DNA of 8,714 nucleotides from an uncultured Mollicutes bacterium (GTDB lineage: Bacteria; Bacillota_I; Bacilli_A; RFN20; CAG-826). The translations under genes and the position numbers were made by a program. The notes below the pieces were generated by a model. That model was not told the DNA's origin. It worked only from the letters and a program-made list of their open reading frames with translations, and made no database searches. This document shows positions 1 through 6,255 of this stretch, in pieces (positions within the stretch are counted from its first letter, which is position 1; the number at the start of each line of letters is the position of its first letter). The stretch is taken from NCBI GenBank assembly GCA_945935945.1, contig CAMESA010000033.1, forward strand, positions 1-8,714. The letters are read 5' to 3'.

Positions 1-254
1 GTTGTATCGTTATATAAAGATATACCTCTGTCTGAAACATAGTAAACTCTTCTGTTGTCGATCACTTCGAGTGGACATAATTTAAATAATCTTTTATATT
101 TGTTAAGTTTTCTGTATGTAATTGTTTTTTTCTTATTTTTAAAATAAATTACAAAAAGTAAAACATAAACTAAGATAAAAAGTGCGACTCCAACACAAAT
201 AATAATTAAATTTCTTGTGCTTAAATAATAATCAATGAATGGTATATAAATCAT
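1..254 (-). CDS. Single-pass membrane protein of unknown function, C-terminal part beyond the left edge
   Basis: An open frame starts at an ATG (252-254) and runs without a stop to the left edge, giving 84 residues of an incomplete protein. An AAGGGG ribosome binding site lies 7 bases before the ATG. The N-terminus reads MIYIPFIDYYLSTRNL. One clear hydrophobic helix follows at about residues 16-38, rich in Ile, Val, Leu and Phe. It ends in a basic stop-transfer patch (KNKKK) that would place the rest of the chain in the cytoplasm. The visible part after the helix is basic and contains RRVYYVSDRG, which may begin a folded domain. I do not recognise the family. It lies 68 bases downstream of ktrA on the same strand, so it could be cotranscribed, but no functional link is visible. 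The frame is well supported by its RBS, the membrane helix and the lack of stops; the function is unknown. Confidence 0.75.
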   Translation of the reverse strand, partial: MIYIPFIDYYLSTRNLIIICVGVALFILVYVLLFVIYFKNKKKTITYRKLNKYKRLFKLCPLEVIDNRRVYYVSDRGISLYNDT

Positions 255-293
255 AATTTTCCCCTTGTAATAATAATGTAAAATTTTATGTAC

Positions 294-319
294 AAAAATT
301 CAATAAATTTGGAATTTTT
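294..319 (-). terminator. Weak AT-only hairpin just after ktrA
   Basis: Positions 294-301 (AAAAATTC) and 312-319 (GAATTTTT) form a perfect 8-bp inverted repeat around a 10-base loop. The hairpin lies 3 bases past the ktrA stop codon. When read on the minus strand, the second arm ends in five T. Only one G-C pair is present, so the stem would be weak. It may reduce read-through into the next gene or protect the 3' end, but in DNA this AT-rich it could be chance. Confidence 0.3.
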
Positions 320-322
320 ATG

Positions 323-985
323 CTATTTTGCTTCAAAATTCAAAATATCTTTTTTATCACCAATTAAAATTACAGTATCGCCTTCCTCAAATACATGGTC
401 AGGATTAATATTTGTTGTAATTCCATCACCGATTTCAATTGCAATGATATTGACGTTATATTTTCCTCTAAGATCACAATTTCTAATAGTTTGTCCGAAG
501 AATTTTTTAGGAACTTTAACTTCACAGATGTCAATATGCTCATTAAGAGAGATGAAATCCAAAATATTATTTGAAAGAATACGTTTTGCAAGCCTATCAG
601 CACTATCTTTTTCTGGATAAATTACTTCAGCACCTAGTTTTTCTAAAACTTTTCCTTGGTCTTCACTATTTGCTTTTGCAATTATCTTCTTTACTCCAAG
701 AGCTGCAACATTTAATGTCATAAGAATTGATACATCGATTTCTCCACCAACACCAATAACAACAATATCGCATTCTCCAAAGCCAGAATCTTCAAGCGTT
801 TGTTGAGAAATATCATCACTAACATATGCATAATCACAATAATTCAATACTTCTCTGACTTTTTTCTCATCTTTATCAAGACAGACAATATTTTTTCCCA
901 TAGTTGCAAGTTCGATAGCAAGACTCATACCAAATTTTCCAAGTCCGATGATACCGATATTTGCTTTCTTTTTAATCTTTGGCAT
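323..985 (-). CDS. ktrA: KtrA potassium uptake gating subunit (RCK protein)
   Basis: This is the cytosolic regulatory subunit of a Ktr-type potassium transporter. In this family an octameric RCK ring binds ATP/ADP through its N domain, and often c-di-AMP through its C domain, to gate the KtrB channel. The 220-residue length matches KtrA. The RCK_N Rossmann domain spans about residues 8-135, with the dinucleotide loop GLGKFG at 14-19 and the ribose-binding acidic residue D37 in CLDKDE. A KVLEKLGAE/YPEKD stretch typical of KtrA follows. The RCK_C domain spans about 140-220 and ends in a GDKKDI segment like that of Bacillus KtrA. The frame can be extended two codons to a TTG at 991, but that TTG directly abuts the AGGAGG, so the ATG at 985 is the better start. 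ktrB ends 11 bases upstream, so the pair is cotranscribed, in the order B then A. Family assignment is firm. Confidence 0.95.
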   Translation of the reverse strand: MPKIKKKANIGIIGLGKFGMSLAIELATMGKNIVCLDKDEKKVREVLNYCDYAYVSDDISQQTLEDSGFGECDIVVIGVGGEIDVSILMTLNVAALGVKKIIAKANSEDQGKVLEKLGAEVIYPEKDSADRLAKRILSNNILDFISLNEHIDICEVKVPKKFFGQTIRNCDLRGKYNVNIIAIEIGDGITTNINPDHVFEEGDTVILIGDKKDILNFEAK

Positions 986-991
986 TTTCAA

Positions 992-998
992 CCTCCTT
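992..998 (-). promoter_or_regulatory. Ribosome binding site that fixes the ktrA start
   Basis: On the minus strand this reads AAGGAGG, 6 bases before the ATG at 985. It overlaps the ktrB stop codon (997-999), which would couple ktrA translation to ktrB. The upstream in-frame TTG immediately follows the site and is too close to be used. Confidence 0.85.
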
Positions 999-2427
999 AT
1001 CCAATAGAGACATCTTCTTCAACATAATTCCATGGAACTTCTTTATTTTTAACAATTTGTGAAATTGATAAAGGGCCAAGTCTTCCAAGGAACATTAAAA
1101 ACATCAATACAATTTTACTTCCATTAGTAAAATATGGTGTGTATCCAGTACTCAAACCAACAGTTGCAAAAGCACTAAATACCTCAAATAAATAATCAAC
1201 TAAACCATATAAACTAGAATCTTCAACATATTCTTTGTGTATAACGCCATCTTTTATGAAATTCATATTTCCTTCAAATGTTGAAATCAAGAAAACTGAT
1301 AAAATTATTAAAAGCATCGAAACAAACATAAGAGTTAATGCACGATTAATAACTTTTTTTGAAACAGATCTTTCAAAAGCATGAACAGGTTTTTTAGAAA
1401 CCATTGAAATAAAGTGAATGAAAGTAACAAAAACAGTTGTTGTTTTAATACCGCCACCTGTTCCACCAGGACAAGCACCTATAAACATCAACACCATCAT
1501 AATCAATAAAGTTGAATTTCTAGCGCAACTCAGATCATAAGTTGTAAAACCAGCTGTTCTTGTTGATACACTTAAGAAAAAAGCGCCAAGGAAATTAACT
1601 GATTTGTTTCCTGAAGTAAATGAAGTATTAGGTGTAATTAAATTTTCAGTTCCATAAATAATAAGAGTTCCAAAAACTATAAGAATAAAAGTCATGAATA
1701 CTGCAACTTTTGCATCAAAACGGAATCTTTTAAAATTAAATTTTTTACTAAAAATATTAAAAATTACAAGATATCCAAGTCCACCAAAGATAATTAAAAA
1801 AGCAATTATTAGGTTTAACCAAATATCATTTTGGAACGAAATAAGAGAAGTTGTACCAAATAAATCAAATCCAGCATTATTAAATGCACTAATTGAAGTA
1901 AAAACAGAATATCCAACGAGTGCAAAATTATTTCCCCCTCCGATTTCATTATGTAAAAAATAAAAATCAAGAAACAATAAAGTTGCTCCGATTAATTCAA
2001 ACACAAATGTTGTAAGTACTATTAAAAGGAAGATTCTCTTTAATCCTTTATAATTAGAAATATTCCAACTTTCTTTAATTAAGTTTTGTTGTTGAAAAGA
2101 TAATTTTCTAGCGAAAATAATAAAAATTGATACGCCAACCATTGCTGCTCCAAAACCACCAATTTGAATTAATATCGCAATGATTACATATCCAAAAATA
2201 TTAAAAGTATCTGCAACACCTTCTTTAATTGACACTAAACCAGTAACACAAGTTGCACTGATTGATGTAAATAATGCGTCAATATACTCAATTGAAAATG
2301 AATTTGATTTGTGTGTAAAAGGGAAAAACAAAAGGAGAGAACCAAGTAAAATAACAAATAAAAAAGCTAGTCCGATAAGGAGCATCGGGCTACTTTTTAA
2401 GTTGCTAATCCAATTTTTCTTCTTCAT
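997..2427 (-). CDS. ktrB: KtrB/TrkH-family potassium channel subunit
   Basis: This is the membrane-embedded, potassium-conducting subunit of the Ktr system. It has 476 residues from the ATG at 2427. The superfamily fold of four M1-P-M2 repeats is visible through its four selectivity-filter turns: CVTGL near residue 63, SAFNNAGF near 185, TRTAGF near 292 and FATVGL near 423. Each keeps the filter glycine. The loop GACPGGTGGGIK (about 317-328) corresponds to the intramembrane gating loop in the third repeat. The C-terminus, LGRLGPLS followed by a tail ending VSIG, matches KtrB. The protein is predicted to be in the cytoplasmic membrane, coupled to KtrA. The start is uncertain. A TTG at 2454 would add nine residues with only a weak GAAGAAA before it. 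The ATG has a GCAGGG about 12 bases upstream and gives the usual short N-terminus. The family is firm and the exact start is not. Confidence 0.93.
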   Translation of the reverse strand: MKKKNWISNLKSSPMLLIGLAFLFVILLGSLLLFFPFTHKSNSFSIEYIDALFTSISATCVTGLVSIKEGVADTFNIFGYVIIAILIQIGGFGAAMVGVSIFIIFARKLSFQQQNLIKESWNISNYKGLKRIFLLIVLTTFVFELIGATLLFLDFYFLHNEIGGGNNFALVGYSVFTSISAFNNAGFDLFGTTSLISFQNDIWLNLIIAFLIIFGGLGYLVIFNIFSKKFNFKRFRFDAKVAVFMTFILIVFGTLIIYGTENLITPNTSFTSGNKSVNFLGAFFLSVSTRTAGFTTYDLSCARNSTLLIMMVLMFIGACPGGTGGGIKTTTVFVTFIHFISMVSKKPVHAFERSVSKKVINRALTLMFVSMLLIILSVFLISTFEGNMNFIKDGVIHKEYVEDSSLYGLVDYLFEVFSAFATVGLSTGYTPYFTNGSKIVLMFLMFLGRLGPLSISQIVKNKEVPWNYVEEDVSIG

Positions 2428-2581
2428 TTTTTTAAAAAACCCTGCAGAACTCAACTATTTTCTTCAAAATCTATAAATTAAGCTCATTTTGTTATTAAAA
2501 CTTTATGATAATTTTAAGGATCGTTTTCTGAAAATATTCATAAATTTTTTATGCTAAATGTTGTAAAAATATCACTTGCAT
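2428..2581 (-). other. Long AU-rich leader of ktrBA
   Basis: If the promoter at 2588-2596 is used, the ktrBA transcript would carry about 150 untranslated bases. The leader is strongly AT-rich. It contains a 6-bp inverted repeat CATAAA/TTTATG (2539-2553), two very short ATG frames without ribosome binding sites and no GC-rich hairpin. I see none of the G-rich conserved blocks of the ydaO-type c-di-AMP riboswitch that controls ktr genes in Bacillus. Confidence 0.35.
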
Positions 2582-2587
2582 TTATTA

Positions 2588-2596
2588 ATTATACCA
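2588..2596 (-). promoter_or_regulatory. Extended -10 promoter of ktrBA
   Basis: Read on the minus strand, this is TGGTATAAT, a perfect extended -10 (TGnTATAAT) for the main sigma factor. No good -35 sits at 17 bases; a TTGTTC lies at only 14 bases. Extended -10 promoters can do without a -35. The predicted start is near 2581, between the end of the M29 peptidase gene and ktrB, where a promoter for the ktr pair is expected. Confidence 0.6.
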
Positions 2597-2665
2597 TATT
2601 TATATAAGAACAATTAATAATCAAAATTTAACAAAACTAAAAATCAAAACTAACTCTTTTAATAA

Positions 2666-3898
2666 TTAAATTGCAAATTCACCATTCTCCATAATGACGA
2701 TTTCTTCGTTACTATCAAATGGTATTCCAACAACTTTTAAATCTTTTGTTCCAATCATAAAGTCAACGTGAATTATGGAATCGTTCAAAGGATAATTTTC
2801 TTTATCATTTTCTAAAGTTTTATCCATATCGACTGCTAATTCTTTAAAAGCTTCTCCTAAAGCTAAATGACATGAAGCATTTTCATCATAAAGCGTGCTA
2901 AAGAACAATTTGTTGGTCATATTTATTGGGGAAGAGTATGGAACAAGAGCAACTTCACCTAAATAACATGCATTTTTATCACTTTTAATCATTCTTTTAA
3001 GAACTTGTTCACCTTTTTTTGCTTGAACTTTTACAACTTTTCCGTTTTCAAATGTTAAAGAAAAATCTTCAATTAGTTGTCCTTGGTATGATAAAGGTTT
3101 TGAAGAATAAACAATTCCATTAGCAGTAAATTTGTTTGGAGAAGTAAAAACTTCTTCGCTAGGTATATTTGGTTGAAATACTACTTTTGACTCACTTGTT
3201 TGTTCACTTCCGCCTTCCCAAATGACACCTTTATTTAATTCAATACTAAAATTAGTTCCATTAGAACTTGAGTATTTTAATGTTCTAATCTTAAGGTCGT
3301 TTAAAATTTTTGCATGATTTTTTAAATTTTTGTCATGTTTTTCCCAATTCTCAATCGGATCGCCTTCATCAGCTCTACTTGTTTTTAAAATAAGGTCTAA
3401 TAATTTTTCTTTTGCCTCTTCAACATCTAATTCAGGAAATACTTTTTTTGCCCATTTAGCACCTGGATATCCAGCAATGCACCATTGGCATTTTGGGAAA
3501 TATTTATCACTATACTTTTTAATGGTTTTCCCACGAGATTGAATAATTTTTGAATATTTTTTAATATCAACACCTGCTAATCCATCAGGGTCTTCGCTTT
3601 CAATAAAAAGTCTGCAAGGCGTTTTATCAACAATATATTGAAATTTTGCTTTCTCGTATGTTGTTAAGTTACTTTGTCTTTTAAGATCACCTTTTGCAAT
3701 TCGAGTTTTAGTAATCTCGTTGTCTGTCCATTCAATATCAACATATTGAGCGCCAGCATCGTAAAGTTCTTCGACTAAAATTCTGACAAAATCCAAGATT
3801 TCAATATCAGCTCTAAGAAAGACATCTTGCCCTTTTTGAATATTTAGGCCACTTCTAGCGATTAATTTTGCATAATTTCTTACTTTTTCTATGTTCAT
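2666..3898 (-). CDS. ampS: M29-family metal-dependent aminopeptidase (AmpS/PepS type)
   Basis: This is a cytosolic dimetal exopeptidase that removes N-terminal residues from peptides. It has 410 residues, the usual size for family M29 (AmpS, AmpT, PepS). The metal-ligand and catalytic positions of the family are all visible: E248/E249 in NIPSEEVFTSP, E315 in LGEVALV, Y337 in STLYDENA, H344 in SCHLALG, and H377 and D379 in HVDFMIG. The N-terminal half (about 1-190) is the capping domain and contains KYFPKCQW and YPGAKWA. The frame extends to an ATG at 3919, but that codon has no ribosome binding site. The ATG at 3898 has GGAGG 8 bases upstream. No signal peptide is present. The gene stands alone, divergent from the plus-strand membrane protein gene and followed by the ktrBA promoter region. 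The end of the gene has only AT-rich inverted repeats and no clear terminator. Confidence 0.95.
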   Translation of the reverse strand: MNIEKVRNYAKLIARSGLNIQKGQDVFLRADIEILDFVRILVEELYDAGAQYVDIEWTDNEITKTRIAKGDLKRQSNLTTYEKAKFQYIVDKTPCRLFIESEDPDGLAGVDIKKYSKIIQSRGKTIKKYSDKYFPKCQWCIAGYPGAKWAKKVFPELDVEEAKEKLLDLILKTSRADEGDPIENWEKHDKNLKNHAKILNDLKIRTLKYSSSNGTNFSIELNKGVIWEGGSEQTSESKVVFQPNIPSEEVFTSPNKFTANGIVYSSKPLSYQGQLIEDFSLTFENGKVVKVQAKKGEQVLKRMIKSDKNACYLGEVALVPYSSPINMTNKLFFSTLYDENASCHLALGEAFKELAVDMDKTLENDKENYPLNDSIIHVDFMIGTKDLKVVGIPFDSNEEIVIMENGEFAI

Positions 3899-3906
3899 TT
3901 TATTTT

Positions 3907-3911
3907 CCTCC
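3907..3911 (-). promoter_or_regulatory. Ribosome binding site that fixes the M29 aminopeptidase start
   Basis: GGAGG on the minus strand lies 8 bases before the ATG at 3898. The alternative in-frame ATG at 3919 lies upstream of this site and has only AT-rich sequence before it, so it is rejected as the start. Confidence 0.85.
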
Positions 3912-3942
3912 AGGTACATTTTATGAATTTATTTATGTTATG

Positions 3943-3951
3943 TGCTAAAAT
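3943..3951 (+). promoter_or_regulatory. Possible extended -10 promoter of the plus-strand membrane protein gene
   Basis: TGCTAAAAT matches TGnTATAAT at all but one base. No good -35 is present. The predicted start, near 3958, would fall in the AGAGG ribosome binding site, leaving almost no leader. That is unusual and lowers confidence. Confidence 0.35.
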
Positions 3952-3956
3952 CTATT

Positions 3957-3961
3957 AGAGG
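3957..3961 (+). promoter_or_regulatory. Ribosome binding site that fixes the start of the plus-strand gene
   Basis: AGAGG lies 7 bases before the ATG at 3969. An in-frame GTG at 3942 would add nine residues but has no ribosome binding site, so the ATG is preferred. Confidence 0.65.
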
Positions 3962-3968
3962 TTTAGAC

Positions 3969-4724
3969 ATGTATAAATTTTATAGTTCGGATAAGAATAT
4001 TACAAGTTATAAACGGGTAAAGATTCTGCAGTCATTTTTGCTCGTAGTTTTTGGAATTGTTCTTTGTATATTTTCAAATTCTACCAGTGTCCAAAATGCT
4101 TTAGGCTATATTAGTGCATCGATTATTCTATTGTATTCGGTGCTTACAATTGGTTTTGGTTTAATTTTTTCTAAGGGCATTTTTTCATCTGAAACAATTT
4201 CAGGAACAGCATTAGCAAGTTTATCAGTTTTAATTTATATTTTTCCACACTTAATTGTTGAATATATCCCAATTTTTGCAGCAGTATTTTTAATTATTCT
4301 TTCTTTAATTATCTTAATCGACTTAATTTCTATATATATTAAAAAGGAAAAGGGGTTTTGGATTAAATTTCTTTATATTTTTGGTTTTATTATCTTAATT
4401 GGACTAGGAGTTACAATTTTACTTTTAAATTTTTCATCTAATGAGGAAAATCAATCCCTTATAAAAATGATTTTAATCATATTAATTGGAATTTTGCTAA
4501 TTATTGTTGGTAGTTTTTTAATTTTTTATTACGCCATGAACCCAAAATTCAAAGTCACTTCCAAAGAATTTGTGACTGATGATGGGAAAAAAGTAACTAT
4601 TTCAACAAGCGAGACAACTGTAAAAATTAAAAGAAAGAAAAATAATAGAAAAAATAAAGAAATCAGCAACAATGAAGAATCTACTTCGCTTACAGTTGCT
4701 GACGATACTAATAAACAGAGTTAA
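3969..4724 (+). CDS. Six-helix membrane protein with a basic cytoplasmic tail, HdeD/DUF308-like at best
   Basis: A 251-residue integral membrane protein and the only gene on the plus strand. Hydrophobic helices lie at about residues 19-36, 45-67, 78-97, 99-124, 133-155 and 165-189. The glycine-containing hairpins (LLVVFGIVL, LTIGFGLIF, IIVGSFLIF) recall the HdeD/DUF308 fold of three helical hairpins, but this is a resemblance of pattern only. After the last helix comes a polar tail of about 60 residues. It begins NPKFKVTSKEFVTDDGKK, goes through a very basic patch (KIKRKKNNRKNK) and ends in an acidic, Ser/Thr/Asn-rich stretch. An even number of helices places both ends on the same side; the basic loops suggest the cytoplasm. 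No enzymatic motif is seen. It is divergent from the M29 aminopeptidase gene, and its 3' end overlaps the dehydrogenase gene by 17 bp on the opposite strand. Function unknown. Confidence 0.85.
   Translation: MYKFYSSDKNITSYKRVKILQSFLLVVFGIVLCIFSNSTSVQNALGYISASIILLYSVLTIGFGLIFSKGIFSSETISGTALASLSVLIYIFPHLIVEYIPIFAAVFLIILSLIILIDLISIYIKKEKGFWIKFLYIFGFIILIGLGVTILLLNFSSNEENQSLIKMILIILIGILLIIVGSFLIFYYAMNPKFKVTSKEFVTDDGKKVTISTSETTVKIKRKKNNRKNKEISNNEESTSLTVADDTNKQS
3977..4005 (-). promoter_or_regulatory. Candidate promoter of the M29 aminopeptidase gene
   Basis: On the minus strand, TTGTAA (4000-4005) and TAAAAT (3977-3982) are separated by exactly 17 bases, matching 4 of 6 and 5 of 6 consensus bases. 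The predicted start near 3970 gives a leader of about 70 bases. The site lies inside the first codons of the divergent plus-strand gene, so the two transcription units would overlap at their 5' ends. Confidence 0.4.
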
Positions 4725-5658
4725 TTAATTTTCCATCAAGGAATGAATATAAGTTCGTAAAAACTATAGAAGCTCTTTTTAGCATTGCTTCTTTAGTAAA
4801 ATATCCAATATGTGGTGTCAAAATTGTGTTTTTATACTTAAATAATTCATCTTCTTGAAGAGGTGGCTCCGTATCAAATACATCTAAACAAGCGTATGAA
4901 ATATTTTCAGTCTCAAGTTCATATAAAAGATCTTTCTTATTTATAATAGGCCCACGAGCTGTATTAATAATAATTGGTTTAAGTGTAGATTCATCAAACA
5001 ATGCTCTATTGATTAAATCTTTTGTTTCAGAATTTAGTGGAGCATTTAAAACTATAACTTTGCAATATCTAAAAATTTCCTCAATTGTACCTAATAAAAC
5101 TCCATTTTCAGCTAAATCTTGAGCAGATTTTCTATTCAATGCGTAAATATTGCAGTTAAATGGCTTTAATAATTCAATTAATCTTCTACCAATTTTACCA
5201 GTACCGATAATTCCAACATTTTTTCCTAACAATTCTTCACCAATTAATTCACCTTTATCTTGATGATTTCTTGTTAATCCGTCCAAAATGTTAATTTTTC
5301 TAAGTGCATTTAAAATAAGAGTTAGTTCAAGTTCAGCAACCGCTTCAGTAGAATATCCGCTAGCATTTGATACTTTAATATCATGTTTTTTGCAATAATC
5401 GATATCAATATGATCAAATCCTGTAAACGCAACATCGATATACTTTAAATTTGGTGCGCACGATAGTAATTCAGCATCTAATCGTGTATTATCAGTGATT
5501 AAAATATCAGCATCTTTAATTCTATTTTTTATTTCTTCACGATCCTTACATTTAGTTTCAAAATAGAAAAAACTATGACCCATTGATTCAAGGTCAGTTT
5601 TTATTCCTGGGTATAATCTAGGATTAATAGCAATTGGATTTAATAATACAATTTTCAT
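4708..5658 (-). CDS. D-isomer-specific 2-hydroxyacid dehydrogenase
   Basis: This is a soluble NAD(P)-dependent oxidoreductase of the SerA/D-lactate dehydrogenase superfamily, interconverting a 2-hydroxyacid and a 2-oxoacid. It has 316 residues, a normal length for a member without an ACT domain. The split catalytic domain is at about 1-100 and 285-316, around the nucleotide-binding domain. The dinucleotide loop GTGKIG is at 152-157. The catalytic residues are all present: R235 in NTARGPIIN, E264 in DVFDTEPP and H283 in TPHIGYF. After the second strand the usual acidic residue is replaced by N175-R176 (YALNRK), which in this family often goes with NADP rather than NAD. The start ATG overlaps the stop of the upstream ThyX-like gene by one base (TAATG), with no good Shine-Dalgarno of its own, so translation is probably coupled. 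The substrate cannot be read from the sequence; phosphoglycerate, glyoxylate/hydroxypyruvate or a branched 2-oxoacid are all possible. Confidence 0.93.
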   Translation of the reverse strand: MKIVLLNPIAINPRLYPGIKTDLESMGHSFFYFETKCKDREEIKNRIKDADILITDNTRLDAELLSCAPNLKYIDVAFTGFDHIDIDYCKKHDIKVSNASGYSTEAVAELELTLILNALRKINILDGLTRNHQDKGELIGEELLGKNVGIIGTGKIGRRLIELLKPFNCNIYALNRKSAQDLAENGVLLGTIEEIFRYCKVIVLNAPLNSETKDLINRALFDESTLKPIIINTARGPIINKKDLLYELETENISYACLDVFDTEPPLQEDELFKYKNTILTPHIGYFTKEAMLKRASIVFTNLYSFLDGKLINSVY

Positions 5659-6251
5659 TATCTACTAACACCAGTGAGTTCTAAAAAATGTGGTAATGAA
5701 TCACACCAATCACAGAATTTATGCCATTCAGATAATTTGTGATATCTTCTTTGTTGATACATTGTTTTTAATTGTTGATAATTAGTGACCATTGTTGCTC
5801 CAAGGCAAAAACCAGATGGAGTTGATGCAACTAATTCTCTCCATTTTGCAACTTTTTTCTCTTTATCCTCATCACTAATTGAATTGTATTCATCTTTAAT
5901 TCTATTTAAAATTGCTAAAATTTCTTTATTTGTTTCAGAAACACATTGATTTGCAATATCAAATTTAAGTAAGCAATGCATTGTTGATTGACTAGAAACA
6001 AAATCAAACCAATGATATCTTTGTGCTTGTTTCCACCAATAAAGTGGTGCAGTAATGTCAAATTCAACCACAATGCCTTTTAAATAGTTGTCGTGACCTT
6101 CTCCACTTCTGCAACTTCCTAGTTTTTTTGATCTATTTAAATCTTTTTCAGTTACAGGTTCTCTATCAAAAGCAGTTCTCATTGGGTTACCACTTGCTTT
6201 TAAAGCATAATCAACACCATATACTTCAGTTTTTCCAATATTGAAATCCAT
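5658..6251 (-). CDS. Divergent ThyX-like protein (flavin-dependent thymidylate synthase fold), activity uncertain
   Basis: A 197-residue soluble protein, close to the ThyX protomer size (about 200-250). Three segments align with ThyX in order. SGEGHDNYLKGIVVEFDI (49-66) matches the 'sgHxsxLEHxxftF' region, with H53 kept and K58 where the glutamate is expected. QRYHWFDFVSSQSTMH (77-92) falls on the RHRxxSxNxxSxR signature, but only H80 and S89 are kept; its arginines become Y79, W81 and M91, and the asparagine becomes S86. The stretch from TNYQQLKTMY to EWHKFCDWC (156-183) matches the C-terminal dUMP-binding helix region, with R168/R169 in place. The signature residues bind flavin and dUMP, so a canonical ThyX reaction is doubtful. 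From memory, similar uncharacterised proteins occur in phages of Gram-positive bacteria. A GGAG lies 7 bases before the ATG, in the last codons of folD, which lies 4 bases upstream. FolD makes the methylene-THF that ThyX consumes, so the context supports a folate or nucleotide role. Confidence 0.7.
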   Translation of the reverse strand: MDFNIGKTEVYGVDYALKASGNPMRTAFDREPVTEKDLNRSKKLGSCRSGEGHDNYLKGIVVEFDITAPLYWWKQAQRYHWFDFVSSQSTMHCLLKFDIANQCVSETNKEILAILNRIKDEYNSISDEDKEKKVAKWRELVASTPSGFCLGATMVTNYQQLKTMYQQRRYHKLSEWHKFCDWCDSLPHFLELTGVSR

Positions 6252-6255
6252 AATT

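Noticed and set aside
279..288. The palindrome TAAAATTTTA, found again at 8429-8438, each about 12-25 bases before a gene's ribosome binding site
   Set aside because: It could be an operator, but a 10-base AT-only palindrome occurring twice in DNA this AT-rich is likely chance.
288..620. Open frame of 110 codons on the plus strand opposite ktrA
   Set aside because: It lies almost wholly antisense to the clear ktrA gene, has no ribosome binding site and no recognisable protein pattern.
2180..2476. Open frame of 98 codons on the plus strand opposite the start of ktrB
   Set aside because: It is a shadow of the ktrB coding sequence and has low-complexity Lys/Phe-rich content at its end. Similar antisense frames at 800-1027, 1694-1963, 3330-3542, 7610-7828 and 8182-8397 are rejected for the same reason.
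2503..2541. Twelve-codon frame (MNIFRKRSLKLS) in the ktrB leader, as a possible leader peptide
   Set aside because: It has no ribosome binding site and no regulatory codon run; a frame this short is expected by chance.
2428..2581. A ydaO-type c-di-AMP riboswitch before ktrB
   Set aside because: The leader lacks the conserved G-rich blocks and any GC-rich stems.
5658..6251. UGA=Trp recoding, suggested because no gene in the window ends in TGA
   Set aside because: The tryptophan codons checked are TGG, and tryptophan-rich genes such as this one are intact under the standard code. TAA preference explains the missing TGA stops.
5658..6251. The ThyX-like gene as part of a prophage or mobile element
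   Set aside because: I recall related proteins in phages, but no integrase, structural gene, attachment site or change in base composition is visible, and the gene is embedded between folD and a dehydrogenase gene.
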